Assembly: GCA_003168295.1 (NCBI GenBank)
Contig: PMST01000050.1
Span: 1 to 6,181 of the forward strand
DNA length: 6,181 nucleotides
Direction: 5' to 3'
Source of the DNA: Actinomycetota bacterium
Lineage (GTDB): Bacteria; Actinomycetota; Actinomycetes; Streptosporangiales; Streptosporangiaceae
The position numbers and the translations under genes were made by a program. Shown in pieces: positions 1-4,912 of the stretch. The notes beneath the pieces were generated by a model. That model had not been told where the DNA came from. It made no database searches and was given only the letters and a program-made list of their open reading frames with translations. Every line of letters begins with the position of its first letter. Positions within the stretch are counted from its first letter, which is position 1.

Positions 1-958
1 GGTCGAGCTTCCAGGCCAGGTTCATCGCGTCCCGGATGCCGCTGCACGCACCCTGCCCCAGGTAGGGCGGCATCGTGTGCGCGGCGTCGCCGGCCAGGAA
101 CACCCGTCCGGCCCGCCAGCGGGTCGCGATGCGGGCCTCGAAGGTGTACACGAGCTGCCGGATGATCGCGACGTCGCCCGGTCCCAGGCCGTGGGCGGCC
201 GCCAGCCAGTCCCAGGCGGCCTCGGGCCGCAGCCACTGCTGCGCGGTCTCACCGTCGAGCAGTGCGAGCTCGAAGCGCTGCCGGCGTTCCCCGATGAGCA
301 TGAACATGTGGCCGCGGCGCGGGTCGCAGTACTGCTTGGCGGTGCGGAACCGCGGCGGGGCCGGGTGCTTCCATTCGGTGTCGATGTTGAGCCAGGGTTC
401 GTTGAAGCCCAGGTCCTGCTGGCCGATGCCCAGCAGGGTGCGGACGGTGCTCTTGCTGCCGTCCGCGGCTATCACGTACCGGGCGCGCACCGTGCCGGGA
501 AGCTCGCCCTCGCGCCGCCAGGGCACCGTTGTCAACGTGACCGCATCGTCGTTCTGGTCAAGGTCCACGACGCTGTGCCCCTGCCGGACAGTGACGTTGC
601 GCAGCGTCCGCACCCGGCGGTCGACGGAGTCCTCGATGTCTGGCTGGTAGATCGACAGGTGCGTGGGGAAGCCCTGCGTCCCGGCCGGCGCCGCGGGGAT
701 ATTCAGCAGGGTCTCGTCCGAACCGTTGACCCACAGGTACCCGGTGGGGCGGGAGTCGCGCAGCGCTTCGCCGATATCGCCGACGGCCTGGATGGCCCGT
801 GCCGTCTCGTCGTCGATGTGCGTCAGCCGCGGCAGCCCGTACAGCGCGGACCACCGCTCAAGGACCACCACCCGGTACCCGGCCTGGCCGAGCATCGACG
901 CGGCCACCAGCCCGGTCGGGCCGTAGCCGACGATCGCGACGTCATAGGTATCTTCCAC
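1..958 (-). CDS. FAD-dependent aromatic-ring monooxygenase, MhpA/PheA/UbiH type (partial, C-terminus off the left edge)
   Basis: Predicted cytoplasmic flavoprotein hydroxylase that uses NAD(P)H and O2 to hydroxylate a phenolic or related aromatic ring. Only the first 319 residues are in the window; relatives are usually about 500-560 residues, so the C-terminal part is missing because of the window edge, not truncation. Visible signatures are the Rossmann dinucleotide motif GYGPTG at residues 11-16 with an acidic E34 at the end of strand 2, the DG motif AADGSKSTVR at 165-173 region (D166, G167), and the GD motif FLAGDAAHTMPP around 288-298 (G290, D291) followed by GQGACSGIRDAMNLAWKL. By eye this resembles E. 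coli MhpA, including an ID-DE segment near residue 48. The start is GTG at 958, chosen because GAGGGAG (minus strand, 964-970) sits 5 nt upstream. It lies downstream of the TetR gene in the same direction, with a promoter-like sequence between them. Family call is firm; substrate is unknown. Confidence 0.93.
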   Translation of the reverse strand, partial: MEDTYDVAIVGYGPTGLVAASMLGQAGYRVVVLERWSALYGLPRLTHIDDETARAIQAVGDIGEALRDSRPTGYLWVNGSDETLLNIPAAPAGTQGFPTHLSIYQPDIEDSVDRRVRTLRNVTVRQGHSVVDLDQNDDAVTLTTVPWRREGELPGTVRARYVIAADGSKSTVRTLLGIGQQDLGFNEPWLNIDTEWKHPAPPRFRTAKQYCDPRRGHMFMLIGERRQRFELALLDGETAQQWLRPEAAWDWLAAAHGLGPGDVAIIRQLVYTFEARIATRWRAGRVFLAGDAAHTMPPYLGQGACSGIRDAMNLAWKLD

Positions 959-963
959 AGGCG

Positions 964-970
964 CTCCCTC
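964..970 (-). promoter_or_regulatory. Ribosome binding site of the monooxygenase
   Basis: On the minus strand GAGGGAG lies 5 nt upstream of the GTG at 958 and fixes this as the start. No ATG lies at the beginning of the conserved FAD-binding strand, so a non-ATG start is required. Confidence 0.75.
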
Positions 971-1020
971 GCGCGGCCGCCGCGGCGGACCGGGCGGCCC
1001 AGAGACGGTCCGCTCCCGAC

Positions 1021-1049
1021 AGTATGACCCCGGCAGGAAAAAATGTGAA
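1021..1049 (-). promoter_or_regulatory. Sigma70-like promoter for the monooxygenase
   Basis: Reading the minus strand, TTCACA (1049-1044; 5 of 6 matches to TTGACA) is separated by exactly 17 nt from CATACT (1026-1021; 4 of 6 matches to TATAAT). A transcript would start near 1013-1015 and give a leader of about 55 nt. This would let the monooxygenase be transcribed separately from the TetR gene that ends at 1068. The -35 hexamer lies inside an operator-like sequence also found upstream of the TetR gene (1043-1060), so repression there would block RNA polymerase. Promoter identification is by eye only. Confidence 0.5.
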
Positions 1050-1060
1050 GGGCAGTTCGC
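1043..1060. promoter_or_regulatory. Putative TetR operator overlapping the monooxygenase -35
   Basis: The plus-strand sequence ATGTGAAGGGCAGTTCGC is an imperfect inverted repeat (GTGAA-N6-TTCGC). It matches ATGTGAATCTTAACTCAC at 1803-1820 upstream of the TetR gene: the left seven bases are identical and the right half fits YTCRC at the same spacing. The two half-sites lie 11 bp apart, one helical turn, as expected for a dimeric helix-turn-helix repressor. Which protein binds is inferred from proximity. Confidence 0.45.
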
Positions 1061-1067
1061 AGTATGG

Positions 1068-1754
1068 CTAGGGGGCGGCGCTCGCCGGGAGTTCCCCCAG
1101 CAGGTACAGCCGAACCGTCGCGGCCAGTTCCTCGATCAGCTGCCGCCAGGCCAGCGGGCGGGCCGACTCGAAGTGCTCACCGTTCACAACGCGGTACGCG
1201 CACATCGCGTGGACGAACCGGAAGGCGAAATCCAGGGCCGCTTCAGCGTCCGGATGGCGCACAGCAGGAACCACCGGGTCGAGAAAGCGGCGGAACGCCT
1301 GGCCGCCGTCCATGGCCGCCTCGGACCCCTCGCGCAGCACGGCTTCATTCGTCGCACCCAGCACCATGAACACCCGCATGAGACGCTGATGGGACTGAAA
1401 GGTCTCGGCCACTCCGCGCACCGCGGCGGTGATCACCGCCGCGGGGTCGTCCCGGGCCCGCGTCGAGCTGGTGAACCGGCGGATGATCTCTGAGCGGAAG
1501 TTCCGGGTGAAGTCGGCCTGCAGGCTCGCCATCAGGCGATCCTTGTCGCCGAAGCGGCGGTACACGCTGCCGACCGATACCCCCGCCCGAGTTGCGACGG
1601 CGGCCACCGTCAGGGCCTCAGCCCCGCCCTCCTCGAGCAGGGAAGCGCCCGCCTGGAAGATCAGCTCCCGGGTAACCCGGCTGCGCGCCTGCCGGGCGCG
1701 GGGAAGGTCAGGCAGTGCTTGGCTCACCGTCTTAGGGTAGGCGCCGCCGCTCAT
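1068..1754 (-). CDS. TetR/AcrR-family transcriptional regulator
   Basis: Predicted ligand-responsive DNA-binding repressor of 228 residues, typical for the family. The N-terminal TetR domain spans about residues 24-80. It includes helix 1 (SRVTRELIFQAGASLLEEGG), a helix-turn-helix at about 48-70 with LTVAAVATRAGVSVGSVYRRF, and the characteristic following GDKDRLMASL. The remainder (about 85-228) is the variable, mostly helical ligand-binding and dimerisation domain, with no recognisable ligand specificity. ATG at 1754 is preferred over an in-frame TTG at 1760, because AGAGG on the minus strand sits 6 nt before the ATG but directly abuts the TTG. The gene is divergent from the MFS transporter and lies 109 bp upstream of the co-directional monooxygenase, so either or both may be targets. 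Dyads in its own upstream region suggest autoregulation. The stop is TAG at 1070-1068. Confidence 0.94.
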   Translation of the reverse strand: MSGGAYPKTVSQALPDLPRARQARSRVTRELIFQAGASLLEEGGAEALTVAAVATRAGVSVGSVYRRFGDKDRLMASLQADFTRNFRSEIIRRFTSSTRARDDPAAVITAAVRGVAETFQSHQRLMRVFMVLGATNEAVLREGSEAAMDGGQAFRRFLDPVVPAVRHPDAEAALDFAFRFVHAMCAYRVVNGEHFESARPLAWRQLIEELAATVRLYLLGELPASAAP

Positions 1755-1760
1755 CTTCAA

Positions 1761-1765
1761 CCTCT
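1761..1765 (-). promoter_or_regulatory. Ribosome binding site deciding the TetR start
   Basis: AGAGG (minus strand) followed by 6 nt and then ATG at 1754. The longer TTG form starting at 1760 would leave no spacer, so it is disfavoured. Confidence 0.55.
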
Positions 1766-1793
1766 GGCTTCTGCGAATGACTGTTGACGGGAC

Positions 1794-1822
1794 TTCACTT
1801 ATATGTGAATCTTAACTCACAT
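1794..1822. promoter_or_regulatory. Overlapping operator-like dyads and probable TetR gene promoter
   Basis: Three half-sites alternate in orientation at exact 11-bp steps: TTCAC (1794-1798), GTGAA (1805-1809) and CTCAC (1816-1820). They form two overlapping inverted repeats: TTCAC-TTATAT-GTGAA (1794-1809) and ATGTGA-N8-TCACAT (1803-1822, perfect 6-bp arms). On the minus strand TATAAG (1803-1798) would be a good -10 for the TetR gene, about 45 nt before its ATG, although no convincing -35 is visible (best TAGATG at 16-nt spacing). Overlap of the -10 with the dyads suggests autorepression. The 1803-1820 part recurs in front of the monooxygenase. Confidence 0.5.
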
Positions 1823-1825
1823 CTA

Positions 1826-1843
1826 TTCCGGCGACCGCCGGAA
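1826..1843. promoter_or_regulatory. Perfect 18-bp palindrome, candidate operator
   Basis: TTCCGGCGACCGCCGGAA has 8-bp arms (TTCCGGCG / CGCCGGAA) with no mismatch around a 2-bp centre. It lies 3 bp beyond the GTGAA-type dyads, upstream of the TetR gene and about 208 bp from the MFS start. Its sequence is unrelated to the GTGAA sites, so it may be bound by a different regulator. With only a 2-nt centre it is more likely a protein site than an RNA hairpin. Confidence 0.4.
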
Positions 1844-2032
1844 GAGGGCCGGGACGCTGGCCTCCACCCACCATCGACGGCACGTACATAGCCGATCGCC
1901 ATCATCGATCGGCCTAGCAGCCAGTCTGGGACGCACGCACCACCGCCCGGGCAGCAGCTCATCAGACGCACACCGAGAAACCCTTAAATCTGATGCCGAC
2001 GCAGGTCCGGCCTCACCTTTGGTTGTTCTCTC
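1844..2032. other. Remainder of the divergent intergenic region
   Basis: No coding sequence is convincing here; the open minus-strand frame crossing it uses codons quite unlike the neighbouring genes. The region holds a dyad at 1891-1913 (listed separately). A weak plus-strand -10-like TTAAAT at 1984-1989 has no acceptable -35, so the MFS promoter could not be placed with confidence. Base composition is lower in GC than the flanking genes, as usual for regulatory DNA. Confidence 0.4.
1891..1913. repeat. Inverted repeat with perfect 8-bp arms
   Basis: GCCGATCG (1891-1898) and CGATCGGC (1906-1913) are exact reverse complements separated by CCATCAT. In RNA this would form a stable stem with a 7-nt loop; as DNA it could be a binding site. 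There is no U-tract on either side, so a terminator role is not favoured. It sits in the middle of the spacer between the divergent TetR and MFS genes. Confidence 0.4.
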
Positions 2033-2050
2033 GCATGCACGGAGGCATGC
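2033..2050 (+). promoter_or_regulatory. MFS ribosome binding site framed by GCATGC repeats
   Basis: GGAGG (2041-2045) lies 6 nt before the ATG at 2052 and decides the start. It is flanked by two copies of the self-complementary hexamer GCATGC (2033-2038 and 2045-2050), which can pair to make a 6-bp stem with loop ACGGAG. Most of the Shine-Dalgarno sequence would then be in the loop and its last base in the stem. Confidence 0.6.
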
Positions 2051-2051
2051 C

Positions 2052-3755
2052 ATGACTGAAATCAAGATCCCCCGCACAATGCCCGCCCCGGCCCGGAAGT
2101 ACGTGCTGAGCGCCGGCACGCTGGCGGCCGCGGTGCTCGCGGTGCTCGCGGCGCAGGTGGCGTTCGCCATCCCATCGGTACTCAACGGCCTGTTCCAGCA
2201 GGACCTGGGACCGTCCTCATCACAGCTCACCTGGATTTCCGACGCCTTCATCGTGCCGGTCGCCCTGCTCGAGCTGACCTTCGGCGTGCTCGGCGACCTG
2301 TTCGGCCGCAAGCGGCTGCTGGTCGGCGGCGCCCTCCTCCTTGCCATCGGCGAGGCTGTCGCCGTCCTGACCCCGGGGGCCGGATCATCGACCGAGACCC
2401 GGGTGCTGGTGCTGTGGACCGGGCAGATCATCGCCGGGATCGGCGCGGCCGCACTGTTCCCGACCAGCCTGGCCGTCGTGGCCGCGGGCACGCACACACC
2501 GAGCACCCGCGCCCGTGCCATCACGATCTGGGCGGGCGCACTAGCCGCGGGCGGCCTGTTCTCCTCGTTGCTCGGCGGCCTGATGACCAAGATCAGCTTC
2601 GGCGCCGATCCCTACGCCAGCTGGCGCTGGGCGTTTATCGCCGTGATCGTCCTCGCCCTGGCCAGCGCGGCGGTATCACTGACCATGGCCCAGAACTCCG
2701 CCGCGCCGGCGGGACGGTCGCTGGACTGGCCCGGACAGGTCACGGTGGCGATCGCGCTGTTCGCGCTGCTGTTCGCGGTGATCCAGGCTCCTACCAGCGG
2801 CTGGGGCAGTCGGCAGGTGGTCGCCGGCTTCACCGTCGCCGCCGTCTTCCTGGCGCTGTTCATCCTGGCCGAGCGCAGGTCGGCGGCGCCGCTGCTGCGG
2901 CTCGACTTCTTCTCGCACCGCGCGTTCGCCGTAAACGCCATCGTCACCGTCGTCGGCATGTTCGCCTTCATCGGCACCGCGTACGCGACCAGCATCCGGC
3001 TGACGGCGATCGAGGGATTCACCCCGCTGAAGGCCTCCCTGGCCTTCGTCTTCCTCAGCGGCCTCGCCCTGGTCCAGATGCCCGTCACCTACAGGCTGCT
3101 CGAGCGGTACAACCCCAAGTGGGTGCTCGGCTTCGGGTTCGCCCTCATCGGCGGCGGCGACCTGTGGCTGGCCGCGGTGCCCGCGACGAACTTGTCGCTG
3201 GCGGCGATCGCGGCCCCGCTGGTGATCGCCGGGATCGGGTTCGCCCTGGCGGTCGCCTCGGTCACCGCCGTGGCGGTCAACACCATGCCCAACCACCTGG
3301 CCGGCATGGCCAGCGGCACCACCAATATGCTGCGCGACCTCGGGTTCGGCCTGGGGCCCGCGATCATCGGCGCGGTCGCGCTGAGCAAGGCGGCCGGGCA
3401 GGTCTCCAGCACCTTGGCCGGGAGCGCCAGCCTGCGCGGCGCGCTGGCCGCGTTCAACGCCGCGGCGGCGCACGCACCCGCCGCGCAGCGCCCCGCACTG
3501 GAAGCCGCGGCACACGCCGTCGCCTCCGGACCACTCGGCGCCAACTCGGTACCGGCGACGGTCACCGTCGCGGGCGGCCACGTCATGCCGTTCAACCCGC
3601 TCAAGGACGTCGCCTTCCACGCCCTCAGCAACGCCTACTCCACCGGCTACCTGATCTGCGCAGGTGCCGCGCTGGCAGCCGCGCTGCTCGCGATAGTGGG
3701 CGTGGGCGGCAGGACGCGCGAGACGCAGCTGGATCCGCAGTCGCTAACCGACTAA
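2052..3755 (+). CDS. MFS transporter, DHA2 family (14 transmembrane helices, EmrB/QacA-like)
   Basis: Predicted inner-membrane secondary transporter of 567 residues, most likely exporting a small hydrophobic or aromatic compound. Hydrophobic stretches fit 14 helices, beginning near residues 21-41, 64-81, 87-108, 118-143, 156-177 and 191-212, and ending at 531-551. A long Ala-rich segment of about 85 residues (446-530) before the last helix matches the large TM13-14 loop of DHA2 proteins. Motif A is intact as GVLGDLFGRKR (78-88; D82, R86). By eye, motif B has Q125 where an arginine is usual (GQIIAGIGAA), and motif C has SS at 171-172 in place of Gly-Pro before G175-G176. The start is the ATG at 2052 after GGAGG; a TTG at 2019 in frame lacks a ribosome binding site. 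The gene is divergent from the TetR regulator, a classic efflux arrangement, and is followed by stem-loops. Uptake rather than export cannot be excluded. Confidence 0.95.
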   Translation: MTEIKIPRTMPAPARKYVLSAGTLAAAVLAVLAAQVAFAIPSVLNGLFQQDLGPSSSQLTWISDAFIVPVALLELTFGVLGDLFGRKRLLVGGALLLAIGEAVAVLTPGAGSSTETRVLVLWTGQIIAGIGAAALFPTSLAVVAAGTHTPSTRARAITIWAGALAAGGLFSSLLGGLMTKISFGADPYASWRWAFIAVIVLALASAAVSLTMAQNSAAPAGRSLDWPGQVTVAIALFALLFAVIQAPTSGWGSRQVVAGFTVAAVFLALFILAERRSAAPLLRLDFFSHRAFAVNAIVTVVGMFAFIGTAYATSIRLTAIEGFTPLKASLAFVFLSGLALVQMPVTYRLLERYNPKWVLGFGFALIGGGDLWLAAVPATNLSLAAIAAPLVIAGIGFALAVASVTAVAVNTMPNHLAGMASGTTNMLRDLGFGLGPAIIGAVALSKAAGQVSSTLAGSASLRGALAAFNAAAAHAPAAQRPALEAAAHAVASGPLGANSVPATVTVAGGHVMPFNPLKDVAFHALSNAYSTGYLICAGAALAAALLAIVGVGGRTRETQLDPQSLTD

Positions 3756-3781
3756 ATCAGCTGTCTCGCCGTTCGGCTGAT
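3756..3781 (+). terminator. First stem-loop after the MFS gene
   Basis: Directly after the TAA stop, ATCAGCTG (3756-3763) pairs with CGGCTGAT (3774-3781), an 8-bp stem with one U-G pair and a 10-nt loop. It abuts a second, stronger hairpin. There is no U-tract. Confidence 0.4.
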
Positions 3782-3817
3782 GGAGCGTCCGGGCTCAATC
3801 TCCGCCCCGGACGCTCC
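3782..3817 (+). terminator. Strong 12-bp stem-loop after the MFS gene, likely terminator
   Basis: GGAGCGTCCGGG (3782-3793) and CCCGGACGCTCC (3806-3817) are perfect reverse complements with a 12-nt loop. It starts 27 nt after the MFS stop. No run of T follows, but such hairpins are common at gene ends in high-GC actinomycetes. It probably ends or attenuates the MFS transcript, so the FAH gene would need its own promoter or depend on read-through. It would be equally stable as RNA from the other strand. Confidence 0.6.
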
Positions 3818-3832
3818 GATCCGGCGAGGGCT

Positions 3833-3913
3833 TTGTCCGCGCCACCGGGCTCGTTGAGCGTCGCTGAAAAGGACTTCTTCGGGGCGGAGCAACTGCGCGC
3901 CGAGATCGTCTGA
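3833..3913 (+). CDS. Possible 26-residue ORF or leader just before the FAH gene
   Basis: A TTG at 3833 (alternative TTG at 3854, giving 19 residues) opens a short frame ending with TGA at 3911-3913. The residues SVAEKDFFGAEQLRAEIV, encoded from 3857, look protein-like and end mostly in G/C third positions. The stop is immediately followed by the FAH Shine-Dalgarno sequence GGGAGGA, an arrangement that would allow translational coupling. Against it, both starts are TTG with poor ribosome binding sites (GAGGG only 2 nt before the first). The frame is also the tail of a long spurious frame through the MFS gene. It could instead be the remnant C-terminus of a lost gene. I do not recognise it. Confidence 0.28.
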   Translation: MSAPPGSLSVAEKDFFGAEQLRAEIV

Positions 3914-3920
3914 GGGAGGA
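3914..3920 (+). promoter_or_regulatory. Ribosome binding site of the FAH-family gene
   Basis: GGGAGGA followed by 5 nt and the GTG at 3926. It supports the GTG start, which gives the expected N-terminal MRFSTYR of actinobacterial FAH-family proteins. Confidence 0.7.
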
Positions 3921-3925
3921 CACCA

Positions 3926-4912
3926 GTGCGGTTCAGTACCTACCGGGTATCCGGCGACGGCGCGGCGGGCGCGGAGGGAGTCGGAGTCTGGCACGGCGAG
4001 CGCCTGCACCCGGTACCGGGCGTGACCCGGCTGACCGACCTGCTCGGCGATGACGGGTTCCGGCTGCGGGCGGCCGGCCAGGCCGCCCTGCCAGCGCCAG
4101 GTCTCGGCCGGGCGGACGTCGAGCTGCTCGCGCCGGTGCCGGCGCCGCCGTCGGTCCGGGACTTCATGGCGTTTGAGGAGCACGTCGTGACGGCGAGCGC
4201 CGCGATCGGCCTGACCGTCGACCCGCTCTGGTATCAGCAGCCGGTGTTCTACTTCACCAATCCGGCCGCCGTGCGCGGCCCGCAGGCGGACGTCGCGATT
4301 CCGCCCGGCAGCGCGGCGCTCGACTTCGAACTCGAAGTGGCGGCCGTCATCGGACGGGAAGGCGCCGACTTGTCGCCCGCCGAGGCGCCGGACCACATCG
4401 CCGGTTTCATGCTGTTCTGCGACTGGAGTGCCCGCGACCTGCAGGGCGCCGAGATGCGGCTTCATCTCGGCCCGGCCAAGGGCAAGGACTCGGCCAACAG
4501 CTTCGGGCCCTGGCTGGTCACCGCCGAGGAGTTCGCGCCGCTGGTGTCGGGCCGTGGCTACGACGTGCCGCTGACCGCGTCGGTCAACGGCGTGACCTAC
4601 AGCAACGGCAACCTCGCCGACCTGTACTGGTCGTTCGGCGAGATGATCGCCTACGCGTCGCGGGGCACCCGGGTACTGCCCGGCGACATCATCGGCAGCG
4701 GCACCGTCGGCACCGGGTGCATCCTCGAGCTGTCCCGGGTGCACGGCGCCGACGCTTACCCGTACCTGCGCCCGGGCGACCGGGTACGGCTGGACGGCGG
4801 CCCGCTCGGCGCCATCGAAGCGCGCATCACCCCCGGCCGGCCGGTGGTCCCGCTCCGCCCGGCGGCGGAGCAGGTACCGGACCAGGAACGACAGCATGAG
4901 GAGCGGCGATGA
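3926..4912 (+). CDS. Fumarylacetoacetate hydrolase (FAH) family protein
   Basis: Predicted cytoplasmic metal-dependent enzyme of 328 residues. The family includes fumarylacetoacetase, acylpyruvases and the 2-hydroxyhepta-2,4-diene-1,7-dioate isomerase/hydratase group, which hydrolyse, decarboxylate or isomerise beta-diketo or enol acids, often after aromatic ring cleavage. Residues 1-70 form the small N-terminal domain and about 75-303 the FAH catalytic fold. By eye against mammalian FAH, the metal and catalytic residues are kept: D79 and H86 in RDFMAFEEH, E135 and E137 in LDFELEV, D166 in CDWSARD and K187 in GPAKGKDS, with GSGTVGTGC at 258-265. A charged tail from about 310 to 328 lies beyond the fold. 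The start is GTG at 3926. The last 4 bp (ATGA) overlap the start of the MBL gene, so the two are very likely co-translated and act on the same pathway. Exact substrate is unknown. Confidence 0.95.
   Translation: MRFSTYRVSGDGAAGAEGVGVWHGERLHPVPGVTRLTDLLGDDGFRLRAAGQAALPAPGLGRADVELLAPVPAPPSVRDFMAFEEHVVTASAAIGLTVDPLWYQQPVFYFTNPAAVRGPQADVAIPPGSAALDFELEVAAVIGREGADLSPAEAPDHIAGFMLFCDWSARDLQGAEMRLHLGPAKGKDSANSFGPWLVTAEEFAPLVSGRGYDVPLTASVNGVTYSNGNLADLYWSFGEMIAYASRGTRVLPGDIIGSGTVGTGCILELSRVHGADAYPYLRPGDRVRLDGGPLGAIEARITPGRPVVPLRPAAEQVPDQERQHEERR
4898..4903 (+). promoter_or_regulatory. Ribosome binding site of the MBL gene, inside the FAH coding end
   Basis: GAGGAG lies 5 nt before the ATG at 4909 and within the last codons of the FAH gene. 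With the 4-bp ATGA overlap this indicates translational coupling and confirms the MBL start. Confidence 0.7.

Noticed and set aside
77..1027. Long plus-strand open frame of 316 codons over the left end
   Set aside because: It is antisense to the monooxygenase, whose FAD motifs are unmistakable. The translation is rich in R, G, P, A and H with no domain pattern, as expected of an opposite-strand frame in high-GC DNA.
1784..1813. TTGACG as a plus-strand -35 for the MFS gene
   Set aside because: At 16-18 nt spacing there is no acceptable -10 (GAATCT at 17 nt matches only 2 of 6), and it lies about 270 bp from the gene.
2019..2051. Upstream TTG start for the MFS transporter adding 11 residues
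   Set aside because: It has no Shine-Dalgarno sequence, and the added residues overlap the real ribosome binding site GGAGG that serves the ATG at 2052.
1823..2590. Minus-strand open frame crossing the divergent intergenic region
   Set aside because: Over 1823-2051 its codons are A/T-ending far more often than real genes here and the residues show no motif. The rest is antisense to the MFS gene.
2414..3913. Plus-strand open frame of 499 codons overlapping the MFS gene
   Set aside because: It is the +1 shadow of the transporter, extremely rich in Arg, Gly and Pro. Only its last residues, beyond the MFS stop, look protein-like and are reported separately as a small ORF.
3752..4897. Minus-strand open frame of 381 codons
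   Set aside because: It is antisense to the FAH gene, has no family motifs and is Arg/Gly/His-rich. The plus strand carries all FAH catalytic residues and good ribosome binding sites.
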